Assembly (NCBI RefSeq): GCF_000190695.1
Contig: NZ_GL870929.1
Location: 1,154,917 to 1,218,916, forward strand
Source: Kingella denitrificans ATCC 33394
GTDB lineage: Bacteria; Pseudomonadota; Gammaproteobacteria; Burkholderiales; Neisseriaceae
Length of the DNA: 64,000 bases
Direction: 5' to 3'
Numbering within the stretch: position 1 is the stretch's first letter; every line of letters starts with the position of its first letter. Positions 1 to 9,940 of the stretch are shown here, in pieces. The position numbers and the translations under genes are program-made. The notes beneath the pieces were generated by a model, which was not told the DNA's origin, did no database searches, and was given only the letters and a program-made list of their open reading frames with translations.

Positions 1-1149
1 GCCCAATTCCGTGTCTTTATAGCAAATGGGGAACACACTCAGATAATGGAAGCCGGAGCGCTCGCAAACGGCGGTGAAGGGCTGGCTGCCCGGATGTTTT
101 TCGTGAAAACGAATGGGCTGCCATTCGCTGTTTTGCGCAGCCTGCCCGCACAGGCAATCGTCAAACCGCTGGCAGGCTTCTTCTGTTTGCAACACTTCGG
201 GCAGGCCGATATGGGCAATCAAATCCATGCGGCCGCGCTTGTTGTCGATGAGACGGATGCTGCCGGCCTGCGCGGGAAAGTTGGACATGATTTGGGTGAG
301 GAAGTGGGTGGAGGCTTCGGCAACGCTTTGGCTTTGCGTCAGCTTGTGCAGCACTTCATACATCGTGGCCAATTCGCGGTTTTTATGGATTAAATCCTGC
401 GTTTTCTTATTCACTTCGTGTTCCAAATGGCCGTACAGTTCCTGCAAACGTGTACTCATTTGGTTAAAGCCTTTGCCCACCAAGGCAAATTCGGCGGAGT
501 CTTCCAATGGGATTTGCGTGCCGAAATGACCGTCGTGCACTGCCTGCACGCCGTTTTGCAGGCTTTGCAGTGGGCGCAGCACCCAGCGCGACAACAGCAG
601 CACGGTAATGGCGGCGCTGACCAGCACCATCATCAGCAATAAAATCTGAAAGGCGCGCAACCATTGGATATAGCGCGTATTGACGGTTTCCACGGTTTTG
701 TTGAGCCGGTTGATGGTTTGCAGGAAGGATTCCAGCTTCGCCAGCGATTCAGGCATAATCACGGGCGAATTTTCGCTTTCCGACCGGAACATGGGGCGGA
801 TTTGCTGCTGCCATTGCTGCTTGACCTGCTGCATCTGCGCCTGCACTTCGGGCGTGGACGGCAAAAAAAGCGGGCGCGACGGGTCGCCCGTTTCCAGCCG
901 GCTGATGGTGTCATCAAACTGTTGGATTTTGGCGTTGATTTCGGCGGTGTTGTGCCATGTATTGTGGCGCAGTAGGCTCAAACGGTAGCTTTGCATGCGC
1001 AGGCTGCCCACATCGTTAATCGCTGCCGCGCCGCCTTCAAGCTGCCAGGAAAGTATCAGGGTCAGACTGATGGAAAACGCGGCGGCCACCAGCCAGATGA
1101 ACGTGAGTGTCTTTAATCGGAAGGAAAGGCTGTTGATGGATACGAACAT
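1..1149 (-). CDS. narX: Nitrate/nitrite sensor histidine kinase NarX, N-terminal part (cut by window edge)
   Basis: An open reading frame runs from an ATG at 1149 off the left edge, giving 383 codons. Residues about 15-35 form a membrane segment. It is followed by a periplasmic P-box-like stretch (INDVGSLRMQSYRLSLL) that in NarX family sensors binds nitrate and nitrite. A second membrane segment lies near 160-180, then a HAMP linker and a cysteine-containing GAF-like region. The kinase domain lies outside the window. Membrane sensor of a two-component system that activates nitrate respiration genes in the family. Two narK genes follow upstream on the same strand, which supports the call. The response regulator and nitrate reductase are presumably to the left (inference). 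Confidence 0.93.
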   Translation of the reverse strand, partial: MFVSINSLSFRLKTLTFIWLVAAAFSISLTLILSWQLEGGAAAINDVGSLRMQSYRLSLLRHNTWHNTAEINAKIQQFDDTISRLETGDPSRPLFLPSTPEVQAQMQQVKQQWQQQIRPMFRSESENSPVIMPESLAKLESFLQTINRLNKTVETVNTRYIQWLRAFQILLLMMVLVSAAITVLLLSRWVLRPLQSLQNGVQAVHDGHFGTQIPLEDSAEFALVGKGFNQMSTRLQELYGHLEHEVNKKTQDLIHKNRELATMYEVLHKLTQSQSVAEASTHFLTQIMSNFPAQAGSIRLIDNKRGRMDLIAHIGLPEVLQTEEACQRFDDCLCGQAAQNSEWQPIRFHEKHPGSQPFTAVCERSGFHYLSVFPICYKDTELG

Positions 1150-1258
1150 GATGAAACCATAAACGAAAGTGCAGGCTGCCTGCATCGGTTTGAAACGGGT
1201 GTTTTGCCCACCGATATACGCGCGCCTGTGGTTCTGCTGTTAACCGGCGGATGGGAAA

Positions 1259-1297
1259 AAGCAGCCTGCACTTCAACATCCAAAGTGCAGGCTGCTT
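1259..1297. terminator. Inverted DUS pair between narK2 and narX
   Basis: AAGCAGCCTGCA at 1259-1270 faces TGCAGGCTGCTT at 1286-1297, and flanking A and T bases lengthen the stem. It lies just after the stop of the 460-residue NarK and before narX on the minus strand, so it may end or attenuate narK transcription. A near-copy lies at about 1168-1180. Confidence 0.75.
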
Positions 1298-1311
1298 TAT
1301 TTGCTAAAAAA

Positions 1312-2694
1312 TCAGCATTTGGCTTCTGCGCCGTTGCGCGAATAATACCACCAATTCAGCAGCAGACAAACTGCATAGAACAGGATGAAACCGATAAACG
1401 CGGCGGTAACACTACCTGTTGCCTTCAGGGAAAAGCTGTAACTTTGCGGAATGAAGAAGCCGCCGTATGCCGCGAACGCACCGGAGAAACCGGCCACTGC
1501 CGCACCTTCGCGCGTCGCGTTCAGGCGGGCTTGTTCGGAGCTGACCAATCCTTGTTCGGCATATTTTTGGTGCTGTTCCAGAAAAATCACGGGAATCTGC
1601 ATAAACGTGGAGCCGTTGCCGATACCGGTTAAGGCGAACAGTACGACAAAGCAGGCGAAAAAGCCCCAGAAGTTACCGCCCTGCCCGTTGTTCGGCAGGA
1701 ACATCAGGGCACCAATCACGGCAAGAATCATGCCGATGAACACCAGCTGGGTCACTTTTGCGCCGCTTTTGATTTTGTCCGCCCAAATGCCGCCCACAGG
1801 CCGTGCCAACGCGCTCACTAATGGGCCGACAAAAGCGTATTTCACGGGGTCGATTTCGGTGAACTGGCTTCGAGTCAGCAGCGCAAAACCAGCGGCAAAG
1901 CCCAAAAACGAACCGAATGTGCCCAAATAGAGAATGCACATAATCCAGTTGTGTTTTCGTTTGAAAATAATGGCTTGCTCTTTGAAGCTGGCTTTGGCAT
2001 CGGCAATATCGTTCATGCCGAACCATGCGGCGATGGTGGATAATACGATAAACGGCACCCAAATAAAGCCGGCGTTTTGCAGCCAGATTTGTTTGGTCAC
2101 GCCTGCCTTCGTCCAAGTTTGCGGCTCGCCGCCCAATGCGCCGAACACGCCGGCGGTAATCACCAGCGGCACGACAAACTGCACGGTGGACACGCCCAAG
2201 TTGCCCAAACCGGCGTTCAAACCCATGGCCGTGCCTTTTTCGGCTTTGGGGTAGAAAAAGCTGATGTTGGCCATACTGGACGAGAAGTTGCCGCCGCCCA
2301 AACCGCACAGCAGCGCCAAAACCACCATAGTGGCGTAGGAAGTTTCAGGGTTTTGCACGGCAAAGCCCAAGCCGATGGCGGGCAGCAGCAGGCTGGCAGT
2401 GGAAATGGTGGTCCATTTGCGGCCGCCGAACACAGGCACCATAAACGAATAGAAAATCCGCAATGTCGCGCCGGACAAGGCAGGCAATGCGGCCAGCCAG
2501 AAGAGTTGGTTTTCGGTGAATTTAAAGCCGATGCTGGGCAGGTTCACCACGGCCACGCTCCAAACCTGCCAAATGGCAAAGGCCAGTAGCAGCGCGGGAA
2601 TGGAAATCCACAAGTTGCGCTTGGCGATTTTCTTACCGGTGCTCTGCCAGAATTGCGGGTCTTCCGGCTGCCAGTGGGTAATGACTTTGGACAT
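1312..2694 (-). CDS. narK: NarK-type nitrate/nitrite transporter, longer form
   Basis: A 460-residue major facilitator protein with about 12 hydrophobic segments. It carries both family nitrate signatures: a glycine-rich stretch near residues 145-175 (GLGGGNFSSSMANISFFYPK) and a second, AGFSGAFAAYGGFFIP, near 400-415. The long N-terminus before the first membrane segment (KVITHWQPEDPQFW) is typical of the nitrate/nitrite antiporter (NarK2) branch. In that branch it takes up nitrate in exchange for nitrite during nitrate respiration. The start is supported by AAGGAAAA upstream. It lies downstream of a second narK, with only 86 bases containing a DUS hairpin between them. The split into K1 and K2 roles is inferred from sequence type. 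Confidence 0.93.
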   Translation of the reverse strand: MSKVITHWQPEDPQFWQSTGKKIAKRNLWISIPALLLAFAIWQVWSVAVVNLPSIGFKFTENQLFWLAALPALSGATLRIFYSFMVPVFGGRKWTTISTASLLLPAIGLGFAVQNPETSYATMVVLALLCGLGGGNFSSSMANISFFYPKAEKGTAMGLNAGLGNLGVSTVQFVVPLVITAGVFGALGGEPQTWTKAGVTKQIWLQNAGFIWVPFIVLSTIAAWFGMNDIADAKASFKEQAIIFKRKHNWIMCILYLGTFGSFLGFAAGFALLTRSQFTEIDPVKYAFVGPLVSALARPVGGIWADKIKSGAKVTQLVFIGMILAVIGALMFLPNNGQGGNFWGFFACFVVLFALTGIGNGSTFMQIPVIFLEQHQKYAEQGLVSSEQARLNATREGAAVAGFSGAFAAYGGFFIPQSYSFSLKATGSVTAAFIGFILFYAVCLLLNWWYYSRNGAEAKC

Positions 2695-2731
2695 AGTATT
2701 ATTTTCCTTTTAAAACAAATCGATTTAAAGG

Positions 2732-2769
2732 TGCAGGCTGCTTTTCAAACGGGCAAAAAGCAGCCTGCA
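2732..2769. terminator. Inverted DUS pair between the two narK genes
   Basis: TGCAGGCTGCTT at 2732-2743 and AAGCAGCCTGCA at 2758-2769 form a hairpin with a 14-base loop. It sits inside what otherwise looks like one narK-narK transcription unit, so it may lower read-through rather than fully stop it. Confidence 0.7.
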
Positions 2770-2780
2770 CTTTGACGGTA

Positions 2781-4004
2781 TTATTGGTTCTGTTTCGATT
2801 TAAACGAGAAGTGCATACAAATCAACGATACGCAGGTGCAGCCGTACAACAGCATAAACGCAGTCGAACGGACGCCGGACCAGTCCAGCAGCGCGCCGAA
2901 CATAATCGGCAACAGGAAGCCGCCCATGCCGCCGGCCAAACCCACCGCGCCAGATACCGCGCCGATGTTGTCGGGATAATCGTTGGCCACGAATTTGAAG
3001 ACAGACGCTTTACCCACTGCCATCGCGATACCGGCCGTAAACATCAGCACAGTAAACACCACCACATTCAAGTGAATATTCAGCGAAATATCGCCTTTGC
3101 CGCCGTGAATCACAAAATCGGTGTTCGGATAAGACAGGATAAAGAAGCACACCCACAGCACCCACATCACGCCCCAGGTTACTTTATACGCACCATATTT
3201 GTCAGACAGCCATCCGCCCAATGCGCGCAGCACGCCGCCGGGCAGGGAGAAGCAAGCGGCCAAGAACGCGGCAGACTGCATGGATACGCCGTATTCGTCG
3301 ATATAGTATTTGGTCATCCACAATGACAAGGCCACATAGCCGCCGAACACGACGGAATAATATTGGCTGTAACGCAGCACGCCGGGTTCTTTCAGCAGCA
3401 ACAGCTGTTGTTTGAGCGATGCTTTGGACGACACCAAGTGTTTCGGGTCGTGATAGCTGAAAAACCAGAACGCAATGGCCGTCACCAACATAATGCCGGC
3501 ATACACGTTTGGCACCAGCGTCCAACCGCCTGCGGCAATCAGGGCAGGCGCGATGAATTTATTAACCGCACTACCCGCGTTACCCGCACCGAACACGCCC
3601 ATGGCCAAGCCTTGCTGCTCTTTCGGGAACCAGCGCGCCACATAAGGCGTACCCACCGAGAACGAACCGCCGGCCAAACCCATCACCAGACCGATAATCA
3701 AGAACTGCCAGTATTGTGTGGCATATTGCATGGCAAAAATAGCGGGAACGCTCAACAGCATCAGCACGAACATCACGATACGGCCGCCGAATTTGTCGGT
3801 CCAAATGCCCAGCGGCACACGGATTAACGAGCCGGAAAGCACGGGCAATGCCGCCAAAAAACCGAATTCGGTTTCGCTCAGCCCCAGTTGTTTTTTAATC
3901 GGAATGCCGACCACCGCCAGCATCATCCAAATCATAAAGCACACGATAAACGATACGGTGCTCGATACCAAAACGGCATAGCGTTTATATTTTTCGGTTG
4001 CCAT
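2781..4004 (-). CDS. narK: NarK-type nitrate transporter, shorter form
   Basis: A 407-residue major facilitator protein of the nitrate/nitrite porter family with 12 predicted membrane segments. The nitrate signatures are a glycine-rich stretch near 115-150 (GLAGGSFSVG...GAGNAG) and GAVSGAVGLAGGMGGFLLP near 345-365. The short N-terminus and its sequence resemble the NarK1 branch, which in other denitrifiers is a nitrate/proton symporter. It is first in the narK-narK-narX series. No clear FNR box (TTGAT-N4-ATCAA) was found in the 320 bases upstream. A paired K1/K2 arrangement is known from other denitrifying bacteria, sometimes as a fused protein. Here the two are separate. Confidence 0.92.
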   Translation of the reverse strand: MATEKYKRYAVLVSSTVSFIVCFMIWMMLAVVGIPIKKQLGLSETEFGFLAALPVLSGSLIRVPLGIWTDKFGGRIVMFVLMLLSVPAIFAMQYATQYWQFLIIGLVMGLAGGSFSVGTPYVARWFPKEQQGLAMGVFGAGNAGSAVNKFIAPALIAAGGWTLVPNVYAGIMLVTAIAFWFFSYHDPKHLVSSKASLKQQLLLLKEPGVLRYSQYYSVVFGGYVALSLWMTKYYIDEYGVSMQSAAFLAACFSLPGGVLRALGGWLSDKYGAYKVTWGVMWVLWVCFFILSYPNTDFVIHGGKGDISLNIHLNVVVFTVLMFTAGIAMAVGKASVFKFVANDYPDNIGAVSGAVGLAGGMGGFLLPIMFGALLDWSGVRSTAFMLLYGCTCVSLICMHFSFKSKQNQ

Positions 4005-4324
4005 AATCTATATCTTTCTGTGGATAAAATATTGACGGAGGCGGAGGTGCGGTGTTTTCAGGCCGTGAAAACAGATTCCGCCTTGGACATAAAGCAACAT
4101 TACGCTATTTTTCACAGGGGCGCATTCCCTTGAAGTTTGTAAGGATAATGCCATTGGGATTAGCGAAACTAAACCAAAAGGATTATTTTTGCGCGGCGGC
4201 TTTTATACGGCAGCACACCGCCGCCCGCCGATTCTCGAAACACGGCATTTTATTTATGTGCAGGCTGCTTTATAATAGTCGGAAGTTTTTATAAATTTTT
4301 ATCAATGTGCCCACAGGAAACGTT
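4005..4324. other. Intergenic region between divergent narK and the DUF350 gene
   Basis: 320 bases without a convincing gene. An exact DUS (TGCAGGCTGCTT) lies at 4259-4270 and runs straight into TATAAT at 4271-4276. That hexamer could be the -10 of the rightward DUF350-SPFH operon, although no good -35 is visible. No FNR or NarL site stood out for the leftward narK. Confidence 0.5.
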
Positions 4325-4729
4325 ATGGCCTTTTCATTTGCACAATATGGTTTGTATTTGCAGTATTTGGGTACCGCTTTATTGATGACGGTGCTGTTTG
4401 CCGTGGTGTACGAACGCATCACGCCCATGCACGAATGGAAGTGGATTGCACAGGGCAACATTGCCTGCGCTTTATCGTTCGGCGGCGCCGTTGCGGGCTT
4501 TTGCCTGGCCTTGGCTTCGGCCATGGTGCACAGCGTCGGGTTCGCGAATTTTATCGTGTGGGGCTTGGTGGCCGCTTCGGTGCAAATCATCTTGTTTGCC
4601 ATCGGCTGCCGCGCCCTACCCCGCCTGCCCAAAGAATTGGAAGCGAACAATATCGCGGTTGGCCTGTTTTTGGGGCTTTGGGCCATCGCGGTGGGCATAC
4701 TCAATGCCGCCAGCCTGGTCGATGGTTAA
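4325..4729 (+). CDS. DUF350 (YjfL/UPF0719-type) membrane protein
   Basis: 134 residues with four hydrophobic segments at roughly 10-30, 47-70, 77-100 and 110-130. The pattern is that of the DUF350 family, small inner-membrane proteins of unknown biochemical function. I chose the ATG at 4325 because AGGAAA lies 4 bases before it. An earlier in-frame ATG at 4307 has no ribosome site. The next gene, an SPFH-SHOCT protein, starts 36 bases downstream. DUF350 and band-7/SPFH genes occur together in other bacteria, in clusters linked to envelope stress, so the two probably act together at the membrane (inference). Confidence 0.8.
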   Translation: MAFSFAQYGLYLQYLGTALLMTVLFAVVYERITPMHEWKWIAQGNIACALSFGGAVAGFCLALASAMVHSVGFANFIVWGLVAASVQIILFAIGCRALPRLPKELEANNIAVGLFLGLWAIAVGILNAASLVDG

Positions 4730-4765
4730 ACCGCCACATTGGCAACACTCAAAAAGGAAATCAAC

Positions 4766-5767
4766 ATGTTGAACTTTATCCGCAAGCAGTTTATTGATGT
4801 CATCCAGTGGGAAAACCCGGATGAAGACACGCTGGTGTGGCGTTTCCCGATTGCCGACCAGGAAATCCAAAACGGTGCGAGCCTGACCGTGCGCGAAAGC
4901 CAAGCCGCGGTTTTTGTTGACGAAGGCGTGGTGGCCGACGTATTCCTTCCCGGCCGCTACACTCTGAACACGAAAACACTGCCAGTGCTGACCAACCTGC
5001 GCAACTGGGACAAATTCTTCCAGTCGCCCTTCAAATCGGACGTGTATTTCTTCAATACGCGCCAACAGTTGGGCAAACGCTGGGGCACGGCGCAGCCGGT
5101 AACTGTGCGCGACACAGATTTCGGCATGGTGCAGCTGCGCGCGTTCGGCATGTATTCCTACCGCATCGCCCAGCCCGATGTGTTTTTCAAAGAAGTGTCC
5201 GGCGTGGTGGAACGCTATTCGGGCAATGATTTGGAAACGCAGTTGCGCAACACGGTGATGACGCAGATGGCGGCAGCGTTCGGCACATCGAACATTCCGT
5301 TTTTGGATATGGCGGCCAACCAAGTGCTACTGTCGCAGGCGATGGTGGAAAAATTGCAGCCTGCATTTGCCGCGCTGGGCTTGGCATTGGAAAGCTTCAC
5401 GGTGGAAAGCGTCACGCTGCCGGAAAACGTGCAACAAGCGTTGGACAAACGCATGAGCATGAATATCGTGGGCGATTTAGGCACCTACACGCAATACCAA
5501 ACGGCGGAATCCATTCCGCTGGCTGCGCAAAACGAAGGCGGGCTAGCCGGCATGGGCGCAGGCATGGGCGTGGGCGTGGGCATCGGCCAAGCCATGGCGG
5601 GCGCAATGTCGAATACCGCCGCGCCGAATGTGCAGGCTGCTTCCGCACCCGCCGCCGACCCGAACGCCAAATTGGCACAACTGAAAACCATGCTGGACAA
5701 CGGTTTGATTACCCAAGCGGATTACGATTCCGCCAAAGAACAGGTGCTGAAACAACTGCTGGGATAA
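4766..5767 (+). CDS. SPFH/band-7 family protein with C-terminal SHOCT domain
   Basis: 333 residues. Residues about 25-230 match the SPFH (virion-core-like) subfamily, with the core LTVRESQAAVFVDEGVVADVFLPGRYTL near 40-70. A glycine/alanine/methionine-rich linker (GMGAGMGVGVGIGQAMAG) follows near 262-280. The last 35 residues (KLAQLKTMLDNGLITQADYDSAKEQVLKQLL) are a SHOCT domain, a short helical oligomerisation module. There is no clear membrane segment, so it is probably a cytoplasmic or peripheral scaffold. The start at 4766 is set by AAGGAA. An exact DUS at 5631-5642 encodes part of the linker (VQAAS). Biochemical role unknown. Confidence 0.82.
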   Translation: MLNFIRKQFIDVIQWENPDEDTLVWRFPIADQEIQNGASLTVRESQAAVFVDEGVVADVFLPGRYTLNTKTLPVLTNLRNWDKFFQSPFKSDVYFFNTRQQLGKRWGTAQPVTVRDTDFGMVQLRAFGMYSYRIAQPDVFFKEVSGVVERYSGNDLETQLRNTVMTQMAAAFGTSNIPFLDMAANQVLLSQAMVEKLQPAFAALGLALESFTVESVTLPENVQQALDKRMSMNIVGDLGTYTQYQTAESIPLAAQNEGGLAGMGAGMGVGVGIGQAMAGAMSNTAAPNVQAASAPAADPNAKLAQLKTMLDNGLITQADYDSAKEQVLKQLLG

Positions 5768-5843
5768 GCACATAATAAAAGTGCAGGCTGCTTTCGGTTC
5801 GCATTGCCCGTTCGTTCGGGCAAACCTTCCGGAGAAAACCACC

Positions 5844-6017
5844 ATGAACATCTTTGCCGCCGCATTCCTGCTGATTTTCGCCCAAGGCGCACTGGCCATC
5901 GTCATGCACTGGATTTGGAACGAAGAAGAAAGCATGGACGACTGGATAAAATACTGGTTGTGGCTGACCGGTACGGCACTGCTTTGGGCACTGCTAAAAG
6001 CCTGGATGGGCGGCTGA
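5844..6017 (+). CDS. Small membrane protein of 57 residues
   Basis: The start ATG follows GGAG by nine bases. The protein has two hydrophobic helices (residues about 2-20 and 36-53) separated by a charged turn (NEEESMDDW). This is a plausible two-pass hairpin, but I do not recognise a family. It lies between the SPFH gene and metI on the same strand. Exact DUS copies face each other on either side (5782-5793 and 6022-6033), so the gene sits in its own DUS-bounded segment of about 250 bases. It may belong with the DUF350-SPFH pair. Real coding status is likely from the ribosome site and composition but not proven. Confidence 0.6.
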   Translation: MNIFAAAFLLIFAQGALAIVMHWIWNEEESMDDWIKYWLWLTGTALLWALLKAWMGG

Positions 6018-6076
6018 ACCAAAGCAGCCTGCACGCATTTATCCGCCACCAACGGCACACACAACACGAGCAACGC

Positions 6077-6748
6077 ATGAATTTAGATTTAAGCAACATC
6101 ATCAAACTATTACCCGAATTTTACAAAGCACTGGGCGAAACCTTCATCATGGTCGGCATTTCGTCCGTGTTCGGCATTGTGGTCGGCGGGCTGCTGGGCG
6201 TGTGGCTGTTTGTCAGCGGCGAACGCCAACTGTTCGCCAACGCCACTGCCAACCGCATTTTAAACGGCGTTATCAGCCTGATGCGCGCCTTCCCGTTCGT
6301 CATCTTAATGATTGTGCTGATGCCGCTCACGCGCCTGATTGTCGGCACATCCTTCGGCCCCACCGCCGCTTCCGTATCGTTGAGCGTGGCCGCCAGCTTT
6401 TATTTTGCGCGGCTGGTGGAACAAAACCTGAAAGAAGTGCCGCGCGGCGTGGTGGAAGCGGCACAGGCCATGGGCGCAACGCCGAACACCATTATTTTCA
6501 AAGTATTACTGAGCGAAGCACGTTCCGGCTTGGTGTTGAGCATCACCATCCTGATGATTGCCGTTTTGGGCGAAAGCGCGGCGGCCGGCCTGATTGGCGG
6601 CGGCGGTATCGGCGATTTGGGCATCCGCTACGGACACCAGCGTTACATGCCCGACGTGATGACCGCCGTGGTGCTGGTGCTGACCCTGATGGTGATTGTG
6701 ATTCAATCCATCGGCAATTTCCTGTCGGCAAAGCTCAACAAACGCTAA
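6077..6748 (+). CDS. metI: Methionine ABC transporter permease MetI
   Basis: 223 residues with five to six membrane segments. The cytoplasmic permease signature lies near residues 130-170 (EAAQAMGATPNTIIFKVLLSEARSGL), followed by GESAAAGLIGGGGIGDLGIRYG, typical of MetI. It forms the membrane channel of the MetNIQ importer for D- and L-methionine. metQ follows 70 bases downstream, with a lone DUS at 6751-6762 in between. The ATPase gene metN is not beside it but at 25906-26646 on the other strand, whereas from memory meningococcus has all three together. The start at 6077 has only a weak ribosome site. Confidence 0.94.
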   Translation: MNLDLSNIIKLLPEFYKALGETFIMVGISSVFGIVVGGLLGVWLFVSGERQLFANATANRILNGVISLMRAFPFVILMIVLMPLTRLIVGTSFGPTAASVSLSVAASFYFARLVEQNLKEVPRGVVEAAQAMGATPNTIIFKVLLSEARSGLVLSITILMIAVLGESAAAGLIGGGGIGDLGIRYGHQRYMPDVMTAVVLVLTLMVIVIQSIGNFLSAKLNKR

Positions 6749-6818
6749 CGTGCAGGCTGCTTTTTCGGCGGCGCACACTCTCTTTTCCCGAACAACACTC
6801 TATTTTTTGGAGCATTTC

Positions 6819-7754
6819 ATGAACACGACACATTCTCTTTTCAAACTTTCTTTGGCAGGCGTGATTGCATTGGCATTGGGCGCTTGCGGCGGACAATCCA
6901 ACACAGCGCAAACACCGGCGGCTTCCGGCGCGGCAGCCAGCGGTGCGGCCACACCCGTAGTGGAAAAAACCGAAATCCGCTTCGGCACCACCGTGGGCGA
7001 TTTCGGCGACATGGTGAAAGACCAAATCCAGCCGATTTTGGAGAAAAAAGGCTACCGCGTAACGCTGACCGAATACTCGGATTATGTCACCCCGAACAAA
7101 GCATTGGCGGAAAACGCAATTGACATCAACATTTTCCAACACAAGCCTTATCTGGACGGCTTCAAAGCGGAACACAATCTGGATTTGACCGAAGTGTTCC
7201 AAGTGCCCACCGCGCCTTTGGGTTTGTACGGCGGCAAACTGACCGCGCTGGACCAAGTGAAAGACGGCAGCACCGTTTCCGTTCCGAACGACCCGTCCAA
7301 CTTGGCGCGCGCTTTGGTGATGCTGAAAGAATTGGGCTGGATTAAACTGAAAGACGGCATCGACCCGTTGAAAGCGGCGGTGAGCGACATTGCCGAAAAC
7401 ACGCGCAATATCAAACTGGTGGAAATGGAAGCAGCCAACCTGCCACGCAGCCGCCAAGACGTGGATTTTGCGATTGTGAACGGCAACTACGCCATGTCCA
7501 GCGGCATGAAGCTGTCTGAAACCCTGTTCCAAGAACCGAGCTTTGCCTATGTGAACTGGGCGGCCGTGCGCACGGCGGACAAAGACAGCCAATGGGTGAA
7601 AGACGTTGCCGACGCGTACAACTCCACCGAGTTCAAACAATACGCGCACCAACGCTTCAACGGCTATAAATACCCTGCCGCATGGGGCGAAAACGCCGCC
7701 GGCAATGCCAAAGCCGAAGCCTCTGCCGCATCGTCAGCGTCTGCCGCGAAGTAA
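6819..7754 (+). CDS. metQ: Methionine-binding lipoprotein MetQ (NlpA family)
   Basis: 311 residues. The signal peptide ends in a lipobox (LALGAC, Cys23 predicted), so it is a lipid-anchored periplasmic protein. A low-complexity Ala/Ser/Gly spacer follows. The NlpA substrate-binding domain (residues about 50-290) has IRFGTTVGDFGDMV, SDYVTPNKALAENAIDINIFQH and a late AIVNGNYA. It resembles the meningococcal vaccine antigen GNA1946, also a MetQ. The C-terminal tail is another Ala/Ser run (AEASAASSASAAK). The start is set by TTGGAG upstream. It works with MetI here and presumably with the distant MetN. Confidence 0.94.
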   Translation: MNTTHSLFKLSLAGVIALALGACGGQSNTAQTPAASGAAASGAATPVVEKTEIRFGTTVGDFGDMVKDQIQPILEKKGYRVTLTEYSDYVTPNKALAENAIDINIFQHKPYLDGFKAEHNLDLTEVFQVPTAPLGLYGGKLTALDQVKDGSTVSVPNDPSNLARALVMLKELGWIKLKDGIDPLKAAVSDIAENTRNIKLVEMEAANLPRSRQDVDFAIVNGNYAMSSGMKLSETLFQEPSFAYVNWAAVRTADKDSQWVKDVADAYNSTEFKQYAHQRFNGYKYPAAWGENAAGNAKAEASAASSASAAK

Positions 7755-7768
7755 TATCGGACTGAAAA

Positions 7769-7807
7769 AAGCAGCCTGCACTTTGGTTTTCCAAGTGCAG
7801 GCTGCTT
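7769..7807. terminator. Inverted DUS pair between metQ and a convergent gene
   Basis: AAGCAGCCTGCA (7769-7780) and TGCAGGCTGCTT (7796-7807) with an A-run before and a T-run after. It lies between convergent metQ and the minus-strand gene at 7818, so it can terminate both directions. Confidence 0.85.
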
Positions 7808-7817
7808 TTTTTGTGGG

Positions 7818-8162
7818 TTATTCAGGCCGGAAGCCCACCGAAAAATCTGTTTCGCCGCGTTCGTCTTCGCGCAGCAGCACGTCATAACGGTGCGTTTTGC
7901 CGCACGCTTGCACGCGCCACGTCTCTTGCGCCAACCAGCGGTTTTCCGGACGCGTGACACGTTCGACTTGCGCATCAATCCGCTGAATCTCCCGACAGCC
8001 CTGTGCGGCCTCAGACACCGCAATCATGCGCGTCACATCGTTGCGCAGGATATCGTTGCCGCCGAACGTGGTGCTTTCGCCGTGATACGCCAAAGGCTCC
8101 GCTGCCGCGCCGCCTGCCAAACCAGCTAATAAACAGCCGAATACACAATAAGACAATTTCAT
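7818..8162 (-). CDS. Secreted hypothetical protein, 114 residues
   Basis: Not recognised. An N-terminal signal peptide of about 21 residues (MKLSYCVFGCLLAGLAGGAAA) precedes a small mature domain of about 93 residues. Two mature cysteines (in QGCREIQ and VQACGKT) could form a disulfide. The C-terminal half reads like antiparallel strands (RYDVLLREDERGETDFSVGF). VFGC is a poor lipobox, so a free periplasmic protein is more likely than a lipoprotein. It has its own DUS hairpins on both sides, so it is probably transcribed alone. The upstream GAAGAG is a fair ribosome site. Confidence 0.65.
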   Translation of the reverse strand: MKLSYCVFGCLLAGLAGGAAAEPLAYHGESTTFGGNDILRNDVTRMIAVSEAAQGCREIQRIDAQVERVTRPENRWLAQETWRVQACGKTHRYDVLLREDERGETDFSVGFRPE

Positions 8163-8199
8163 CGTTCTCTTCCCGTATTGTCCGTTTCAAAAACAAAAG

Positions 8200-8236
8200 T
8201 GCAGGCTGCTTTTTCGCCTTCCAAAAGCAGCCTGCA
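8200..8236. terminator. Inverted DUS pair downstream of lpdA
   Basis: TGCAGGCTGCTT (8200-8211) and AAGCAGCCTGCA (8225-8236). It sits 18 bases beyond the lpdA stop and before the next minus-strand gene. Confidence 0.82.
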
Positions 8237-8253
8237 CGCCAATCAATCATCCA

Positions 8254-9684
<1,431 letters not shown>

Positions 9685-9940
9685 GATGTTTTCCTTTGTA
9701 AGTAGGTTTAGGTAATGGGCAAAACGACCGCCTTGCCCATGGGATTATTCTAGCATGAAACATCGGCAAACCCTATATCCGCCGTGCTTCTTTGCGCCAC
9801 GAAAGCAGCCTGCACCCTGCCGGCCGCAAACAGCAGTCGTTAAGTTCCTGCAAATATGGTACATTCTCTTTTACCGCCCAAACGGTGGCCGCGCGCGGCG
9901 GTAAGGAAAAGTCCGTCATCATTTTTTCGGGAGAATTATC

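Noticed and set aside
4005..4200. FNR or NarL sites upstream of narK
   Set aside because: No TTGAT-N4-ATCAA or paired heptamers were found on reading both strands.
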